A stretch of DNA of 64,000 nt from UBA1181 sp045113275 (GTDB lineage: Bacteria; Bacteroidota; Bacteroidia; Bacteroidales; Paludibacteraceae). The notes under the pieces are model-generated. The model did not search any database, had not been told where the DNA came from, and was given only the letters and a program-made list of their open reading frames with translations. Location of the stretch: positions 1 through 64,000 of the forward strand of contig JBGUIU010000323.1 in NCBI GenBank assembly GCA_045113275.1, in the 5' to 3' direction. A program made the position numbers and the translations under genes. Positions 63,901 to 64,000 of this stretch are shown piece after piece; within the stretch, counting starts at the first letter, position 1; every line of letters starts with the position of its first letter.

Positions 63901-64000
63901 TTCTGGTAAGGGCTATTCATCCAAACTACGAAATCGCAGAGTGTAAATACTTAGTGCCCGTTGTTACGTCAAATATGGATGTGAAGAAAGTTTTATGTGA
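60972..64000 (+). CDS. Second CotH/lamin-tail surface protein, 3' end beyond window
   Basis: About 1,009 codons from the ATG at 60972 to the window edge, in one frame. A signal peptide (MNRNRFLLLFFTLITYELTYS) leads to a lamin-tail domain (about 22-150: INEVMQSD, DSWVELYNET), a chitobiase-C-like module (165-255: IRYTIDGSEPSDSS) and a CotH-like region (260-660) with VNGVYWGLLNLREKATEDY and NNNKCWRQQG...RFLACDLDYTMG (Asp-Leu-Asp). From ~755 there are at least three tandem YDG-type repeats of about 85 aa, with VKVYDGKPL, SKVYDGQPM and LIDGEETV starts and closing HPNYD motifs. The plan matches the protein at 53620. A T9SS tail is expected beyond the edge. Confidence 0.85.
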   Translation, partial: MNRNRFLLLFFTLITYELTYSLQINEVMQSDLHSVIDDLNEIPDSWVELYNETSSPINLKGYAIGQTSQYSSSYVIQDSLIIESNGYVLLYCDKENKGVHTNFRLNSDEYGELYLFDSTSNIVDFLAIPAMPAPDISYGKIKETDTWSYFREASPNRSNDGVYSDYVLSKVKFSKKGGVYTEPIVLKLSLDKDDEELSGKVQIRYTIDGSEPSDSSALFPDSLFIDKTVVIRAKTFSDSLISKPSKTQSYIFLNRKMTLPVFSIVVDSSYLWDDEIGILADGTYHQNHPEKKPEYVKKGKDTTNFTFSWKRPINVEYFSKPNSESEINQICEMNLGGRASRFQERKSFVLHANKRFGTKRFSGSFWDEKPNVTKEKTLYLRNGGGDFPRAQIRDGLEQQSFAKHVDLDWQAFQTVIVYVNGVYWGLLNLREKATEDYVWANYNHIENIDYVKNHSLDYGDPTEWNRFVKLYSSDTTSYETMCKELDVNEFLNYFALESLYNNIDFPGNNNKCWRQQGSGHKWRFLACDLDYTMGLTNLVSYDFAYLNYILRVSPYESAMGQNTKKGSMLFQKMMTYEVFKNAYIDRMSVYMATFVSPANFNKELQTFVDEVKEEAPYYFVDVLNRSTNSFENACNYMKIWMKDRVPFMYKHIGEFFSLGEPISLKIKNEGSKDSIFFNDIPLYENSFDGSYYANRQIRLTQKNVSNSWSVKYSMQGDSIVYEYFPKIDTLFYSIPDGASNVVIKNGLASSLTYPKKAECVKVYDGKPLCPTIKVKDNNIKILYSIDGGENWMADAPSITNRGVLDVKVKSIFPGADVIEYEYVLEITAAEIELHCPSADSTSKVYDGQPMKFDVKALGVESTDTIIVEYSVDSCLSWSADVPEITDKGELEVKVRANHPNYDSARCNYKMTVTEAPLSVAWRNENFENLIDGEETVDPLVIVEGAYDRDQITIEYSIDGGIVWTTDVNALKQATDSVLVRAIHPNYEIAECKYLVPVVTSNMDVKKVLC

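Noticed and set aside
1..64000. tRNA, rRNA, CRISPR arrays, insertion sequences and phage genes
   Set aside because: None recognised by eye on either strand; no transposase, integrase or regular spaced repeats were found. A covariance-model scan would be needed for certainty about small RNAs.

Overview
The window looks like a chromosomal segment from a member of the Bacteroidota, most likely order Bacteroidales. The evidence is: repeated TAnnTTTG (-7) promoter boxes, sometimes with a TTTG (-33) box about 19 nt upstream; few Shine-Dalgarno sequences; several secreted proteins ending in type IX secretion (T9SS) sorting domains; a UpxY/NusG-like antiterminator heading a polysaccharide locus; and a Bacteroides-style ilvD-ilvB-ilvN-acyl-ACP thioesterase operon. 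The DNA is AT-rich by eye. No rRNA, tRNA, CRISPR array or insertion sequence was recognised.

Layout. 1-6663 (minus) is the N-terminal 2,221 residues of a giant secreted protein with fibronectin-like, LamG-like and carboxypeptidase-regulatory-like modules; it runs off the left edge. 7047-11334 holds a membrane-anchored AraC-type regulator facing a T9SS-secreted GH95 alpha-L-fucosidase with a CBM6. 11595-21825 is mostly housekeeping: hisS, phoH, purC, recF, a DUF721/DciA-like gene, a thioesterase, a DUF4105 protein and gapA. Between these lie two minimal T9SS-tail proteins and two overlapping tiny lipoprotein genes (42 and 31 aa). 21100-25932 (minus) is the branched-chain amino-acid operon.

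26141-58072 is one co-directional surface-polysaccharide locus of about 32 kb. It starts with a near-perfect promoter, a strong leader hairpin and the UpxY-like gene, and ends at a hairpin terminator. It encodes dTDP-glucose 4,6-dehydratase, UDP-glucose dehydrogenase, a Wzx flippase, two DegT-type aminotransferases alternating with two ATP-grasp ligases, four glycosyltransferases, a Wzy polymerase, four acyltransferases (two left-handed beta-helix, two membrane AT3) and three exported proteins: a papain/NlpC-like lipoprotein, a beta-helix lipoprotein and a CotH/lamin-tail protein. Embedded at 35398-43532 is an unusual small-molecule module: a TIM-barrel-like protein, a CitE-type C-C bond lyase, an aldo/keto reductase, an MmgE/PrpD protein, a phosphonopyruvate-decarboxylase-like TPP enzyme and a two-subunit fumarase/tartrate-dehydratase-type enzyme. 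My inference is that this module makes an unusual carboxylic acid that the ATP-grasp ligases attach to an amino sugar (for example dTDP-Qui4N made by the RmlB and VioA-like enzymes). This is the best candidate for an undescribed system.

Near 45.6 kb a scar fuses the start of one glycosyltransferase gene to the end of another. It lies between two acyltransferase genes and points to cassette exchange inside the locus. Downstream, 58139-60498 holds a radical SAM/SPASM gene and a convergent UDP-glucuronate-4-epimerase-like gene, separated by a perfect 28-bp palindrome. A second CotH/lamin-tail protein with tandem repeats runs off the right edge (60972 to the end).

Not present here: the initiating sugar-phosphate transferase, Wza/Wzc export genes, RmlA, PEP mutase and ilvC. 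These would have to lie elsewhere if the pathways are complete.
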